In this document: piece after piece, positions 21,643 through 30,943 of the stretch | Numbering within the stretch: position 1 is the stretch's first letter | Layout of the letters: every line of letters begins with the position of its first letter | Assembly: GCA_910588185.1 (NCBI GenBank) | Contig: CAJUQR010000006.1 | Coordinates: 112,605-160,651 of the forward strand | DNA length: 48,047 nucleotides | DNA from: an uncultured Peptostreptococcaceae bacterium | Lineage (GTDB): Bacteria; Bacillota; Clostridia; Peptostreptococcales; Anaerovoracaceae | Direction: 5' to 3' | Notes under the pieces: model-generated | The model's input: only the letters and a program-made list of their open reading frames with translations | What the model was told of the DNA's origin: nothing | The model's database searches: none | Position numbers and translations under genes: made by a program

Positions 21643-24454
21643 CTTTTTCTCCTAAATAATCTTCAATAAGCTTCACTATTCTTTGTGAGGCCTTACCATC
21701 ACAAGATCCCATGTATTTGTTCACAAAAATATTAAAGTTTTCACCCAATTCAAATCTATCCTGACCAATAATACAGTTACACAATTCCTCCTGCGTTTTA
21801 ACCAACCGTCCAGGAAGTTCAGAATTATAATCTAAATAAAAACCTCTATCATAGTTTTCTATATCATAACAGAAGAATACTATAGGTTTATTTAAAAGAC
21901 TATATTCAAATATGACAGAAGAATAATCTGTAATAAGCATATTAGATACAAACATCAGATCAATAGTATGAATATCCCTAATTTCTATTATATTTTTGTA
22001 TTCCTTATCCAGTATTTTTTTCCTCATGACCGGATGTGGAGCAATTACAAAAACTTGATCCGGGTTTAATTGTTCTGAAATATAATCAAAATCAATCTCA
22101 GGTTTAAATATGGAACGATCACCGGCTTTATCTCTAAATGTAGGCGCATAAAGTAAAATTTCCTTTTCTTTTAAATTTGGATATTTCATATAAATATTTT
22201 CGCAACGTTTTTTTATTGCATCTTCATCAAAGAAAATATCTGTACGTGGTACACCAAGTGCTACGACATGAGATACATCGATATCAAAAGCATTTGCATA
22301 TATATCACGTATCCCCTCTGAACTTACGCTTACTAAATTATATTGAATGTGTGTTGAACGCTCAAGACCAAGAGAAAGCGTAGTCCCTTGTATGCCAAAC
22401 TTTTTAAATGCCCCACAAGCATGCCATAGCTGTATTACTCTTTGCTCTTTTCTAAGTGGGAAAAGTCTCAAATATCTTACATAATCATCAGTTACAATAA
22501 CACGACTTGTAGCCATATAATAGTACATTTTAAGTTTAAATAGACTATCATGTGGAAGCATTTTAGCTACTATTAACTTTTTAACATTTAATTGTTGCTC
22601 TATTATTTTTAAATTGTCATTTAGATCTTTATTTCCTCTTATACTAAAAAATAATACTCTATTTTTGACAGGCAAACGACTAATCTTTGAAATCAATAGT
22701 CTTTTCCATTTCGATTTCTTATCATTTGAAAGTCTTAATTTTTTATATACTTCCAGAGGATCTGTAAGAAATCTTGAATCCTTAAGTCTTAGTTCAGATA
22801 AATCATCTTTTTTAAGGGAATCTTCCTTACATCCCAAATACTTCAATAAGTCTTTCTCTTCTCCATTGTAAATTACATAACATTTTTCTGTTACTGCAAA
22901 ATATCCGTATTTATATAAACCCGATGGATTTATAGCCGAACAATCATTAAGTACCATATTTAAAAAATTCTTTGATATAAATTTATTTCCTAATATATTA
23001 TCTACTTTAAGCGCAGAATTTCCATCTCTAAAATTTTTTACTTTTAAAAGACCTCTTCCATGAGTTGAGCAAGGAAAAGATTGCATACCATTTTCAATAT
23101 AAATTGTAGCAGTCAAAAAATCAACATTAAGACTTGTTGAAAGTCTATATAACTCATTCAATGCAGATTTATCATATAAAAATTTACTATCTGCAAAAAG
23201 CACATATGATGCATATAAATTATTTATGACCTTTTTATCAAATTCATCTTTAGTTTTTGCATCTACGTATTGGATTTGATTTCTTATTTTAACATTACTG
23301 CAAATAATATCTTCCATATGTTTAGGAACAAATATATTATATGGAACAAATCTTTGTAAAGTAAGTGATCTTAAACAATTTATAAATTCTTGTGAATTTT
23401 CTCTTTCTCCAAATAAAACTACTGAAACTGCAACCATATCCATTGCATCATTATGACATCTAGGCAATTTACTTAATGAAAGTTCCGGTATATTAGCACC
23501 TATATCGTAGTATGTCTTCAATCCGACTTTTTTTAAAAGCATATTAATATTATCAACTATAAATTCTATAGTCTCGTCATCAAGCGACCAAAAAAACTTA
23601 TAAAACTGATTGACCAATATGTTTATTTCTTTACGAAGAAATTCATTTGAATACTTACTTGCATCTTCATTTTTTTTAATCAATTCACTAAAATCATCAT
23701 ATTTTCGATTTACACTTAAATACTTTTTTTGTATTTCATCATAAATCATTTGATGCGATTCTATATAATCTTCTATTTTCTTTCTACTCACAGCAGAAGT
23801 AATTGACTTATTTTTACCCTCTGTCATTCTTCTGTAATGAAACACTATTCCATCATAACCAATTATTTTTGATGCATTAAACACATATTTCATTACAAAT
23901 ACACCATCTTCAGAATAATTGGTAGCGGGAAATCTCAAATTTAATTCTTCAACTTTCGCGTTTCTAAATAATTTATTACATAATGAAAATGTCCATAATA
24001 TCGTCCTATCATCCCAATCAATATTCTCATTAACAGAAAGTTTGTCCATCATCGGCACTTTAAAAGTCCTATATTCATTAAATATATCATAACTAGATAT
24101 TACCAGATCAGCTTTTTTTCTTTCCGCTTTTTCACACATCTTTTCAAGGACATCAATTTCAACCAAATCATCTGCATCCAAAAAATATAAAAACCGACCC
24201 GCAGCCACATCAATACCTTTATTACGTGCCACAGAAGGCCCTGAATTTTCTTGAGTAAGAATTTTTAAATTATTATATTTTTTCTGAAAATTCAATAAAA
24301 TTTCCAAACTTGCATCAGTTGAACCATCATCTATTGCTATTACCTCAAGATTTTGCATATTTGATCCAAGTGCACTCAATAATGTTTTTTCTAAATATTC
24401 TTCTGAATTATATACAGGCATTATTATAGATAACAATAAACTTTCCTTCGTCAT
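21629..24454 (-). CDS. bifunctional GT2 glycosyltransferase / TagF-type polymerase
   Basis: A 941-residue fusion. Residues 1-300 are a GT-A glycosyltransferase family 2 domain: SIIMPVYNSEEYLEKTLLSA near the start, DDGSTDAS and the metal-binding YFLDADD. A middle part (about 330-560) looks like a second, weaker glycosyltransferase-like domain (VVLFGERENSQEF). Residues 600-935 are TagF-like: QLWHACGAFKKFG (about 671), LLYAPTFRDKAG (about 765) and ITDYSSVIFEYSLLNKP (about 840). Such fusions both glycosylate and extend polyol-phosphate wall polymers in Firmicutes. It is co-transcribed with the next gene, 3 bp away. Confidence 0.9.
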   Translation of the reverse strand: MTKESLLLSIIMPVYNSEEYLEKTLLSALGSNMQNLEVIAIDDGSTDASLEILLNFQKKYNNLKILTQENSGPSVARNKGIDVAAGRFLYFLDADDLVEIDVLEKMCEKAERKKADLVISSYDIFNEYRTFKVPMMDKLSVNENIDWDDRTILWTFSLCNKLFRNAKVEELNLRFPATNYSEDGVFVMKYVFNASKIIGYDGIVFHYRRMTEGKNKSITSAVSRKKIEDYIESHQMIYDEIQKKYLSVNRKYDDFSELIKKNEDASKYSNEFLRKEINILVNQFYKFFWSLDDETIEFIVDNINMLLKKVGLKTYYDIGANIPELSLSKLPRCHNDAMDMVAVSVVLFGERENSQEFINCLRSLTLQRFVPYNIFVPKHMEDIICSNVKIRNQIQYVDAKTKDEFDKKVINNLYASYVLFADSKFLYDKSALNELYRLSTSLNVDFLTATIYIENGMQSFPCSTHGRGLLKVKNFRDGNSALKVDNILGNKFISKNFLNMVLNDCSAINPSGLYKYGYFAVTEKCYVIYNGEEKDLLKYLGCKEDSLKKDDLSELRLKDSRFLTDPLEVYKKLRLSNDKKSKWKRLLISKISRLPVKNRVLFFSIRGNKDLNDNLKIIEQQLNVKKLIVAKMLPHDSLFKLKMYYYMATSRVIVTDDYVRYLRLFPLRKEQRVIQLWHACGAFKKFGIQGTTLSLGLERSTHIQYNLVSVSSEGIRDIYANAFDIDVSHVVALGVPRTDIFFDEDAIKKRCENIYMKYPNLKEKEILLYAPTFRDKAGDRSIFKPEIDFDYISEQLNPDQVFVIAPHPVMRKKILDKEYKNIIEIRDIHTIDLMFVSNMLITDYSSVIFEYSLLNKPIVFFCYDIENYDRGFYLDYNSELPGRLVKTQEELCNCIIGQDRFELGENFNIFVNKYMGSCDGKASQRIVKLIEDYLGEKDELK

Positions 24455-24457
24455 TGC

Positions 24458-25624
24458 TTAATTCTCCTCTTTAAAAAAGAAATTTACAAATCTCTCTGAA
24501 GATTTTCCATCACAACTGCTGCAAAACTTTTCTTTAAAATTTCTTAACTTTTCATTGTCAAATTTCTCATTCTTGATTGACTCAATAAGTTCACCTTGAT
24601 TCTTTGCAACACTGCCATAAGTATAATCTTCAAACGGATAATAAAAATCTCTGTTCTCAACATAATCATCATAATCTGGCGTATAAAATACAGTACAAAT
24701 ATCAAGAAGCGAAGCTTCAAAAATTACTGATGAATAATCTGTAACAAGTATGTCTGTGATAAATAAAAGATCATTTATTTCCCTTTCATCTGACAAATCC
24801 AAATAAAAAGATTTATCCAACTCCTCTTTTGATTTATTCTTTATAAACGGATGCATTTTTAATACAACTACATATTCATCACCTAAATTTTTTTGTAGGT
24901 TCTCAAATGAAATCCATGAATAATCATAATGCGCCGTTTTTATTCCATTTCCTCTAAAAGTAGGCGCAAAAAGAACAACCTTCTTTTCTTTCAAAATAGG
25001 ATATTTTGAATAAAGTTGTTCTTTTATATGTTCTTTATAGTTACTATCAAAAAATACATCTGTTCTAGGTATGCCTATTGCATGAACTTTATCCACAGAA
25101 ATTCTAAAAGCTTCGGCATAATTTTTTCTTATTTTTTCAGAAGAAACTATAACATCTGTATAATTGCGATGTGTTATAGATCTTGGCGAAGGTCCTCCTT
25201 CTTTCCCTAATCTTGAAAAGCCAACAGTCTTAAAAGCTCCCATAGCATGCCATACTTGAATTAGTTTAGAAGCTTTTCTAAGCGGTATAGGATATATTAT
25301 TGGCATAAAATCATCAATTAAAATATATTTTGATGTTGCAAGCATCTTACAAAGGATTCTTTTTTCTTTTGCAGACCGTTTTTTTATTATATTTTCTTTA
25401 AGCGAATAAACAACGTCAAATTTTTCTTTGTCGATTTTATCATCTATATATTTTAAATTACCCGATAAACTCTCTCTGGATTCTGAAAGTATCAATATTT
25501 GATTAGACTTTACAGAGTTTAATACCCTATAACATAAATAATATACAATATAGTCAATTCTGCGCAAATGTTGAAGTTCCTTTGCAAAACACCAATTAAT
25601 ATAATACCTTATCTTCCTGAGCAT
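24458..25624 (-). CDS. TagF/TarL-type CDP-polyol phosphotransferase
   Basis: This 388-residue enzyme carries the complete family pattern: IQVWHAMGAFKTVGFS, KKVVLFAPTFRG, VLKMHPF and VTDYSSVIFEASLLD. The N-terminus has a hydrophobic segment at about 20-40. It is the first gene after the promoter at 25664-25692 and thus leads the polymer operon. Whether it primes or elongates cannot be read from the sequence. Confidence 0.9.
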   Translation of the reverse strand: MLRKIRYYINWCFAKELQHLRRIDYIVYYLCYRVLNSVKSNQILILSESRESLSGNLKYIDDKIDKEKFDVVYSLKENIIKKRSAKEKRILCKMLATSKYILIDDFMPIIYPIPLRKASKLIQVWHAMGAFKTVGFSRLGKEGGPSPRSITHRNYTDVIVSSEKIRKNYAEAFRISVDKVHAIGIPRTDVFFDSNYKEHIKEQLYSKYPILKEKKVVLFAPTFRGNGIKTAHYDYSWISFENLQKNLGDEYVVVLKMHPFIKNKSKEELDKSFYLDLSDEREINDLLFITDILVTDYSSVIFEASLLDICTVFYTPDYDDYVENRDFYYPFEDYTYGSVAKNQGELIESIKNEKFDNEKLRNFKEKFCSSCDGKSSERFVNFFFKEEN

Positions 25625-25663
25625 TTGTTTTCCTCTCTTTAATATTATAAATGCTTTTGATAA

Positions 25664-25692
25664 AGTATATCATATTTGTCTAGTCTAAGCAA
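25664..25692 (-). promoter_or_regulatory. promoter of the TagF/tarIJ operon
   Basis: On the minus strand TTGCTT (25687-25692), a 17-bp spacer and TATACT (25664-25669), 40 bp ahead of the gene at 25624. It lies directly after the truncated carrier protein gene. Confidence 0.7.
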
Positions 25693-25701
25693 CGACTCAC
25701 A

Positions 25702-25923
25702 CTACTGTTCATCAACGAGCTTTTGTACAAGCTTATAAAGAGATTCCGCACTGTTAAAATTAATAGGTATAATATCAGCTGCTGAAACCTTAACATCGTA
25801 TTCTTCTTCAATCATCATGACTATCTGAATTATATCAAAAGAATCAATAAGCTTTCCATCAACTAAATTTGTACAATTTTCAAAATCAACATCGTCTTTT
25901 GCTTGATAATCGAATCTACACAA
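25702..25923 (-). pseudogene. acyl carrier protein, N-terminus missing
   Basis: The frame encodes VDFENCTNLVDGKLIDSFDI followed by the rest of an acyl carrier protein. DSFD carries the serine that receives phosphopantetheine, and the final helix reads AESLYKLVQKL. Normal carriers have about 15 more residues at the N-terminus (helix 1). Here the frame runs into the codons of a glycosyltransferase remnant, and its only start (TTG 25923) has no ribosome binding site. This carrier type usually serves AMP-ligase/MBOAT systems that acylate surface polymers, none of which remain here. It is probably a deletion remnant. Confidence 0.7.
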
Positions 25924-26012
25924 GCATCAATATATTCTTCAGCATTATAAACCGGAACTATAACTGAAATATCGAATTCATATTTATATGCTTTCTCTGC
26001 CTTAGTAAATCC
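25899..26012 (-). pseudogene. remnant of a family-2 glycosyltransferase N-terminus
   Basis: The minus-strand frame from 26012 reads GFTKAEKAYKYEF then DISVIVPVYNAEEYIDACVD and SIIKQ, an unmistakable GT2 start. A stop (TGA, 26013-26015) precedes it without a start codon, and after SIIKQ the homology ends where the carrier protein frame begins. It resembles the start of the GT2-TagF gene at 24454 and was probably a related gene. Confidence 0.75.
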
Positions 26013-26025
26013 TCAACCTCTCCTT

Positions 26026-26745
26026 TTACTTTTCATAAACACTTATTGCATCTTCAATATCTCCGTCAAAGATTATCTTACCTTTTTCAAGCACTATTCC
26101 TCTATCGCAAAAGGATCTAGCCATACTAGGAGAATGTGTAACAAATAAAAATGTAACATCACCACTCTCCATTATTTTCTTTACTTTATCTATACATTTT
26201 TTCTGAAAAGCTTTATCTCCTACACTTAAAGCCTCATCAACTATTAGAATCTCAGGCTCAACGTTGACATTTATAGAGAAACCAAGTCTGGCCTTCATAC
26301 CACTTGAATAAGTTCTGACCGGCTGGTCTATATAATCGCCAACCTCGGCAAAATCTACTATCTGTTCCTCTACTTCAGCAACTTGAGCGTCGGTCATGCC
26401 CATTATGTTACACTTTAGGTAAATATTTTCTCTACCTGTAAATTCTCCGTCAAATCCAGCAGTTAGCTCAAGTAACGCGCTTACCCTTCCGTCTATGGTA
26501 ATAAGGCCTGATGTAGGAAAAGTAACTTCTGTTATCATTTTCATTATAGTAGATTTTCCAGCTCCATTTCTACCAAATAAAGCAACACTTTCTCCTTTTT
26601 TTACCTCAAAAGAAATATCATTTACCGCTTTATTTTCTTTATATTTTATTTTTTTTGAAAAAATGCCTAAAAATCTATGCTTATCATTTTTATATAATTT
26701 ATATATCTTTGTTACATGGCTAAACGTAATAACATTCTTTGTCAT
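26026..26745 (-). CDS. tagH: teichoic acid ABC exporter ATPase (TagH-type)
   Basis: Powers export of the lipid-linked wall polymer. The start is ATG 26745 with GAGGAGA upstream, giving 239 residues. Walker A GRNGAGKST (58-66), a TSGLITIDGRVSALLELTAGF segment typical of TagH/Wzt, signature YSSGMKARLGF, Walker B LIVDEALSVGD and TH in FVTHSPSM are all present. The C-terminal extracytoplasmic extension of Bacillus TagH is absent. It pairs with the permease 10 bp upstream. Confidence 0.92.
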   Translation of the reverse strand: MTKNVITFSHVTKIYKLYKNDKHRFLGIFSKKIKYKENKAVNDISFEVKKGESVALFGRNGAGKSTIMKMITEVTFPTSGLITIDGRVSALLELTAGFDGEFTGRENIYLKCNIMGMTDAQVAEVEEQIVDFAEVGDYIDQPVRTYSSGMKARLGFSINVNVEPEILIVDEALSVGDKAFQKKCIDKVKKIMESGDVTFLFVTHSPSMARSFCDRGIVLEKGKIIFDGDIEDAISVYEK

Positions 26746-26755
26746 CTTGTCTCCT

Positions 26756-27562
26756 CTAAAGCACATCTGCAATATCTTTGTAGAGTTTTTTATAAGCCCA
26801 TACTGCTAAAATTATCATCACAACTAAAACTATAAAATAATTTCTAATTTCTGTTGGACTTTCAAAAAACCATGTCTTATCTATGAACACATGCCTATAT
26901 CCATTGGCAATTTGAGTCACTGGATTAAACATAAGTATATCCCTAACCCATCCTTGCTTAATTTTACTTACATCATACATAACTCCGGATATCCAAAATA
27001 TAGCAGTCGTAAAAGCTTTTACTAAATTCAAAAAATCCTTGCTTATTGCTGACAACATTCCTGAAAACAATGCCCAAAAGTTAAAGAAAGCAAACATCAT
27101 TAAGAGATATATTGGCAACTGCAAATAATATATATCCGGGTAGTATCCAAATAACATAAAGATTACAATCATCACTGAAACCAAAAGAATATGGACAACA
27201 AATTTAGATATACTTGTAAACGTTGGTATTACAGATATCGGAAATTTCATCTTTGTCACCAAATGTCTATTAGCTCTTATGCTAGCAGCTCCACTAGTTA
27301 TCATTTCACTCATAAAAAACCATGGAACAAATCCTGCAATCATCCATAAAAAGAATGGATATCCGTCCACATCTCCTCCAGACCTCAATCCAAAACTAAA
27401 AGCAAACCAAAAAACAAATATGGTAACCACTGGTTTTATAATAGCCCATGCCCAGCCTAGAGCCGAGCCTCTGTATGTTTTTATTAAATCAGATTTTGCA
27501 AGCTTTATAACTTGTTTTCTGTAAGTCAAATGTTCATTTAAAATTATTTTTATTGTACTCAC
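26756..27562 (-). CDS. tagG: teichoic acid ABC exporter permease (TagG-type)
   Basis: A 268-residue ABC-2 permease with six membrane segments. The early cytoplasmic LAKSDLIKTYRGSALGWAWA motif is the TagG/Wzm hallmark, and FNPVTQIANGYRHVF is the usual C-terminal amphipathic stretch. The start is GTG 27562 after AAAGGAAAG. It leads the tagGH operon from the promoter at 27611-27639. Confidence 0.92.
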   Translation of the reverse strand: MSTIKIILNEHLTYRKQVIKLAKSDLIKTYRGSALGWAWAIIKPVVTIFVFWFAFSFGLRSGGDVDGYPFFLWMIAGFVPWFFMSEMITSGAASIRANRHLVTKMKFPISVIPTFTSISKFVVHILLVSVMIVIFMLFGYYPDIYYLQLPIYLLMMFAFFNFWALFSGMLSAISKDFLNLVKAFTTAIFWISGVMYDVSKIKQGWVRDILMFNPVTQIANGYRHVFIDKTWFFESPTEIRNYFIVLVVMIILAVWAYKKLYKDIADVL

Positions 27563-27610
27563 TTATATCTTTCCTTTAATTTTATCCAAACAATATACTA
27601 TAACTAAAAT

Positions 27611-27639
27611 ATTTTACTAATTTTTTAAATTTATGTCAA
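27611..27639 (-). promoter_or_regulatory. tagG promoter
   Basis: On the minus strand TTGACA (27634-27639), a 17-bp spacer and TAAAAT (27611-27616), 49 bp before the GTG start. Confidence 0.8.
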
Positions 27640-27688
27640 CATTACTAAGTACAAGTATAAAATATAACTTGCTTATATCACTATTATT

Positions 27689-28054
27689 TTACTCCTCATT
27701 CACATTATCAGCATAAATTATGCTGATCTTTCTGAATCCTTTTAACTGTTCTGTATTGCAAGTTCTAATTATATCAATTATATCTTCGCAAATTCTAAAT
27801 GCTTCGTCATCTTCATCTATGGAATACATATTACCTGCTACGAGATAATCTGTGGTCACACCTAATGCCTGACTTAATAAATATAAACTCTTAATCGAAG
27901 GACGCTTATTACCATATTCTACACCTGCTATAAATGCCGCTGATAAATCTATCATCTTCGCAAGATCTTCTCTCGTTATATTTCTCGCCTCACGTATAAC
28001 TCTTATTCTTCGCCCCATTGCTTTTACATTTAACTGCTTCAAATCCTTTTGCAT
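27689..28054 (-). CDS. XRE-family transcriptional regulator
   Basis: This 121-residue protein has a helix-turn-helix at about 15-70 (GRRIRVIREARNITREDLAK, IDLSAAFIAGVEYGNKRPSIKSL). A short acidic helical tail follows, with no sensor domain. AGGAGTAATATT precedes the ATG. It lies alone between the two surface-polymer loci, so it may control one or both, but no palindromic target is obvious near the tagG or LCP promoters. Confidence 0.8.
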   Translation of the reverse strand: MQKDLKQLNVKAMGRRIRVIREARNITREDLAKMIDLSAAFIAGVEYGNKRPSIKSLYLLSQALGVTTDYLVAGNMYSIDEDDEAFRICEDIIDIIRTCNTEQLKGFRKISIIYADNVNEE

Positions 28055-28193
28055 AATATTACTCCTTGCTTTTTATATATTCTCTTATTACATATATACT
28101 CTCCCTTCTTAAAGTTAAACCTTTTCATCTAAAAGTTATATAAACTATTAGTTATATTTAATTATACTATATAGTAAAACTCCATATATATTA

Positions 28194-28220
28194 TCAAAAA
28201 AGGCAGCCAAAACAGCTGCC
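28194..28220 (-). terminator. terminator after the second LCP gene
   Basis: GGCAGC (28202-28207) and GCTGCC (28215-28220) form the stem. On the minus strand it is followed by TTTTTT, 43 bp beyond the LCP stop codon. Confidence 0.85.
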
Positions 28221-28262
28221 CTCTTAAAATTTTTAAATTTTAGCAGATAAATCGTACAACCT

Positions 28263-29768
28263 TTATTCTCCATTCATTACACTTGCAATCTGATTTTTAG
28301 CTTCATCAACAGACGACTGGTCAGGGACCATAACATATACATAGGAATTAGGTATAGAATATACAGGTGTTGAACTTCCGCTTCCTTTCAAGCTAAATTG
28401 CTTTATCGTCCATCCACTCATATCACCAAGCTGCATTTTAACTAAGGATGTAATATCCTTTTGTGACATACTGGTTTGAATATTATCTTCAATAGCGTTG
28501 AGTATTCCGTTATAATTGGTCAATATAGATGCGCTGCTTGTACATTTTTTTATTATTCCTGTTAAAACTGCTTGTTGATTCTTTACTCTCTGATTATCAC
28601 CAGATGCAAAAGAATATCTTTCTCTTGCAAAAGCTAGTGCTGCCTGTCCATTAAGATTATTAGATCCAGCCACATAATTGTATGTTACACGATCCATTCC
28701 CAGTGCCGAGAAACTATATTCTGAATTTACAGTTATACCTCCTAATGTATCTACAAGTTTAACAACAGTAGTAAAATTAACCTTCACATGGTAATTAATA
28801 TCTATTCCCAGCAAGTTTTCTATTGTTTTTGTAGTTTCTTCAATCCCATAAAGCCCCGAATGAGTAAGCTTATCCATAGCGCCTTTTGTCGCAAGTTTTA
28901 CATAATAATCTCTAGGTATAGACGTCAAAAGAATTGTCTTTGTCTTAGGATTTACAGTCATAACCATATTAACATCACTTCTGGCAATGTTTCCTATTGA
29001 TCCTGTAGTATCTATTCCGCTTATATATACATTGAATGGTTCTTTGGTCACATCTACACTTTTATTATTTGCTTCTTCTTTTGATTCAACTTTGACCGAA
29101 ATTTCTTCAAGAATTTTTGTGTTCTGCGATGTAAATCCATCAACCTCTTCAACGGCCATATCATAATAAGCACTATTCATAAAAATCACTTCCACCTCAT
29201 CACTTAACAGCGATTTGGCCAAGTTGTCAAAGCTTCCTTTTTTTTGTAAACTTACGTCCACCTTGTCTTTAAGTTTTTCCTGAGCTTCTGTATAGATTTC
29301 ATCTTCCTGCTCCATTATTCCTACAGTTTTTTTATCAATATCTTTGAGTTTTTCATATTGGCTGTCAGCCTTTACGACTACATAAAAATTATGTACCTGT
29401 ACATTCCCGGAAATTTTACCAAAAAAATCTAAAGTATTTGCCATATAATAAGTTCCTGTACTCATAATTAAAATCATTATGACCGCTGTAACTGAAGACA
29501 CAACCTTTTTTTTAGCTTTTTTAGGTTCCTTCCCGCTCCTAGTCTTTCCACTTTTTTTAAACAAAGATCTCAATATAGGTAAGCTTATCAATGCTAAGAT
29601 CAAAATTAAAATCCCAAAATATAAAATTGGTAATACATCCACCAGGAACGTAGTTGCAATAAATGCAACCATTATAATAATATATATTATTGCCAAAATT
29701 ACATAAAAATTAATTTGAATATTTTTTTTACTCTCTTCTTTTTCTCTTTGTTTCCTATCTGCTCTCAT
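28263..29768 (-). CDS. LytR-CpsA-Psr (LCP) ligase with extra extracellular domain, second copy
   Basis: This 501-residue protein has a Lys/Glu-rich cytoplasmic start and membrane segments at about 22-45, 48-67 and 92-112. A domain at about 125-240 (FYVVVKADSQYEKLKDIDKK, KSLLSDEVEVIFMNSAYYD) resembles a periplasmic-binding-type fold. The LCP domain (about 245-440) has YISGIDTTGSIGNIARSDVN, the IPRDYYVKL arginine motif and FARERYSFASGDNQRVKNQQ. AAGGAGGATTAG precedes the ATG. It closes the capsule-type operon side and would attach that polymer to peptidoglycan. It shares only the core motifs with the LCP at 13551. Confidence 0.9.
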   Translation of the reverse strand: MRADRKQREKEESKKNIQINFYVILAIIYIIIMVAFIATTFLVDVLPILYFGILILILALISLPILRSLFKKSGKTRSGKEPKKAKKKVVSSVTAVIMILIMSTGTYYMANTLDFFGKISGNVQVHNFYVVVKADSQYEKLKDIDKKTVGIMEQEDEIYTEAQEKLKDKVDVSLQKKGSFDNLAKSLLSDEVEVIFMNSAYYDMAVEEVDGFTSQNTKILEEISVKVESKEEANNKSVDVTKEPFNVYISGIDTTGSIGNIARSDVNMVMTVNPKTKTILLTSIPRDYYVKLATKGAMDKLTHSGLYGIEETTKTIENLLGIDINYHVKVNFTTVVKLVDTLGGITVNSEYSFSALGMDRVTYNYVAGSNNLNGQAALAFARERYSFASGDNQRVKNQQAVLTGIIKKCTSSASILTNYNGILNAIEDNIQTSMSQKDITSLVKMQLGDMSGWTIKQFSLKGSGSSTPVYSIPNSYVYVMVPDQSSVDEAKNQIASVMNGE

Positions 29769-29833
29769 CTAATCCTCCTTATTTTATACCCCTTTAACTT
29801 TTATATATGTTACTACAAATTATACTTTATTTT

Positions 29834-30943
29834 CTATGTATTAATAGTGTCTAACCATTTTGTTTTTAATATCTTTTGTATAGGTTTTTCATATAACTCA
29901 TGCACACATACACATACTATGATTAGCAGCAACATTGCAACTAAAAAATCAAATTTATTATTTCCTATTTCCAAAAATTCAATTATTTCTAAACTCGGTG
30001 TCCATATAAATATTTGAAATATATAAAAGCTATAAGTAAGTGCACTAGCATAACGTAGAATGACACTTCTTTCAAGACATCTGCATCTTATTTTTGCAGA
30101 ATAATATAAAATTAAAGCCAGTGCAAATATTGCAAACGATTGGAGCTTATAAATATTTTTATAAAATATAGCCAATAAAAACAATCCACACAATATCACG
30201 ATACATAAGGATTTAATATTTGAGCTAAAATTATTTTCTGTTTTCTTATCATTATTATTTATAAGTGAAGCCAAGACTACACCTATAAAAAACTCAATCA
30301 CCCTCATAAACGGATTTGTATATAACGTCATACTACCACTAAGTACTGCGTAATATGGCATATATGCTGCTAGTAAAAGAGATATCAATAGAATAATAGC
30401 TCTGTCTTTCATTGATAATTTATTAATAATTTCTTGCATAAGCGGATAAACAAAATAACTTATTATTATGCAACTTATAAACCATGTTCCTCCATTATGC
30501 AAAACACCAAACACTGTGCTAAATACACTTTGTATACCTAACAATTCTAATGGCGTTGCTATAATTCCTTTTATTAAATCTTCTTCATAGAAAAAAATCC
30601 ATACAAAGTGAGTTAAATAATATATTGGTAAAATACTAATCGCTCTTTTTTTATAAGACTTACATAGATTGTCCTTATTAAAAAGATTCCCTACTCCATT
30701 AGAAATATATAGTGAAAATCCTGAAAGCATGAAAAAGCATGTCATTATTATACTTGTCATATTAATACATATATTATTTATAACTATGCCAAAAGAAAAT
30801 CCTGCCATAGTTTGAGCATGTCGGCCAAAAATAACTAAAGCACAGACAATTCTAATAATATCAAACATAAAGTACCTATGTTTATAATCTGTCTTCACAT
30901 CGCTTGTTCCATAATTCCGTATTTTGGTCAAATTATTCTCCAT
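29834..30943 (-). CDS. membrane acyltransferase (acyltransferase-3 family)
   Basis: A 369-residue multi-membrane acyltransferase. The conserved segment FDIIRIVCALVIFGRHAQTM carries the family His, and PFMRVIEFFIGV and NGGTWFISCIIISYFVYPLM are typical later features. It probably decorates the capsule polymer with O-acetyl groups. It overlaps the preceding polymerase gene by 11 bp and is the last gene of the long operon before the LCP ligase. Confidence 0.85.
   Translation of the reverse strand: MENNLTKIRNYGTSDVKTDYKHRYFMFDIIRIVCALVIFGRHAQTMAGFSFGIVINNICINMTSIIMTCFFMLSGFSLYISNGVGNLFNKDNLCKSYKKRAISILPIYYLTHFVWIFFYEEDLIKGIIATPLELLGIQSVFSTVFGVLHNGGTWFISCIIISYFVYPLMQEIINKLSMKDRAIILLISLLLAAYMPYYAVLSGSMTLYTNPFMRVIEFFIGVVLASLINNNDKKTENNFSSNIKSLCIVILCGLFLLAIFYKNIYKLQSFAIFALALILYYSAKIRCRCLERSVILRYASALTYSFYIFQIFIWTPSLEIIEFLEIGNNKFDFLVAMLLLIIVCVCVHELYEKPIQKILKTKWLDTINT

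Noticed and set aside
25702..25923. DltC-type carrier for D-alanylation
   Set aside because: DltA, DltB and DltD genes are absent nearby, and the carrier lacks its first helix, so a working Dlt system cannot be supported.
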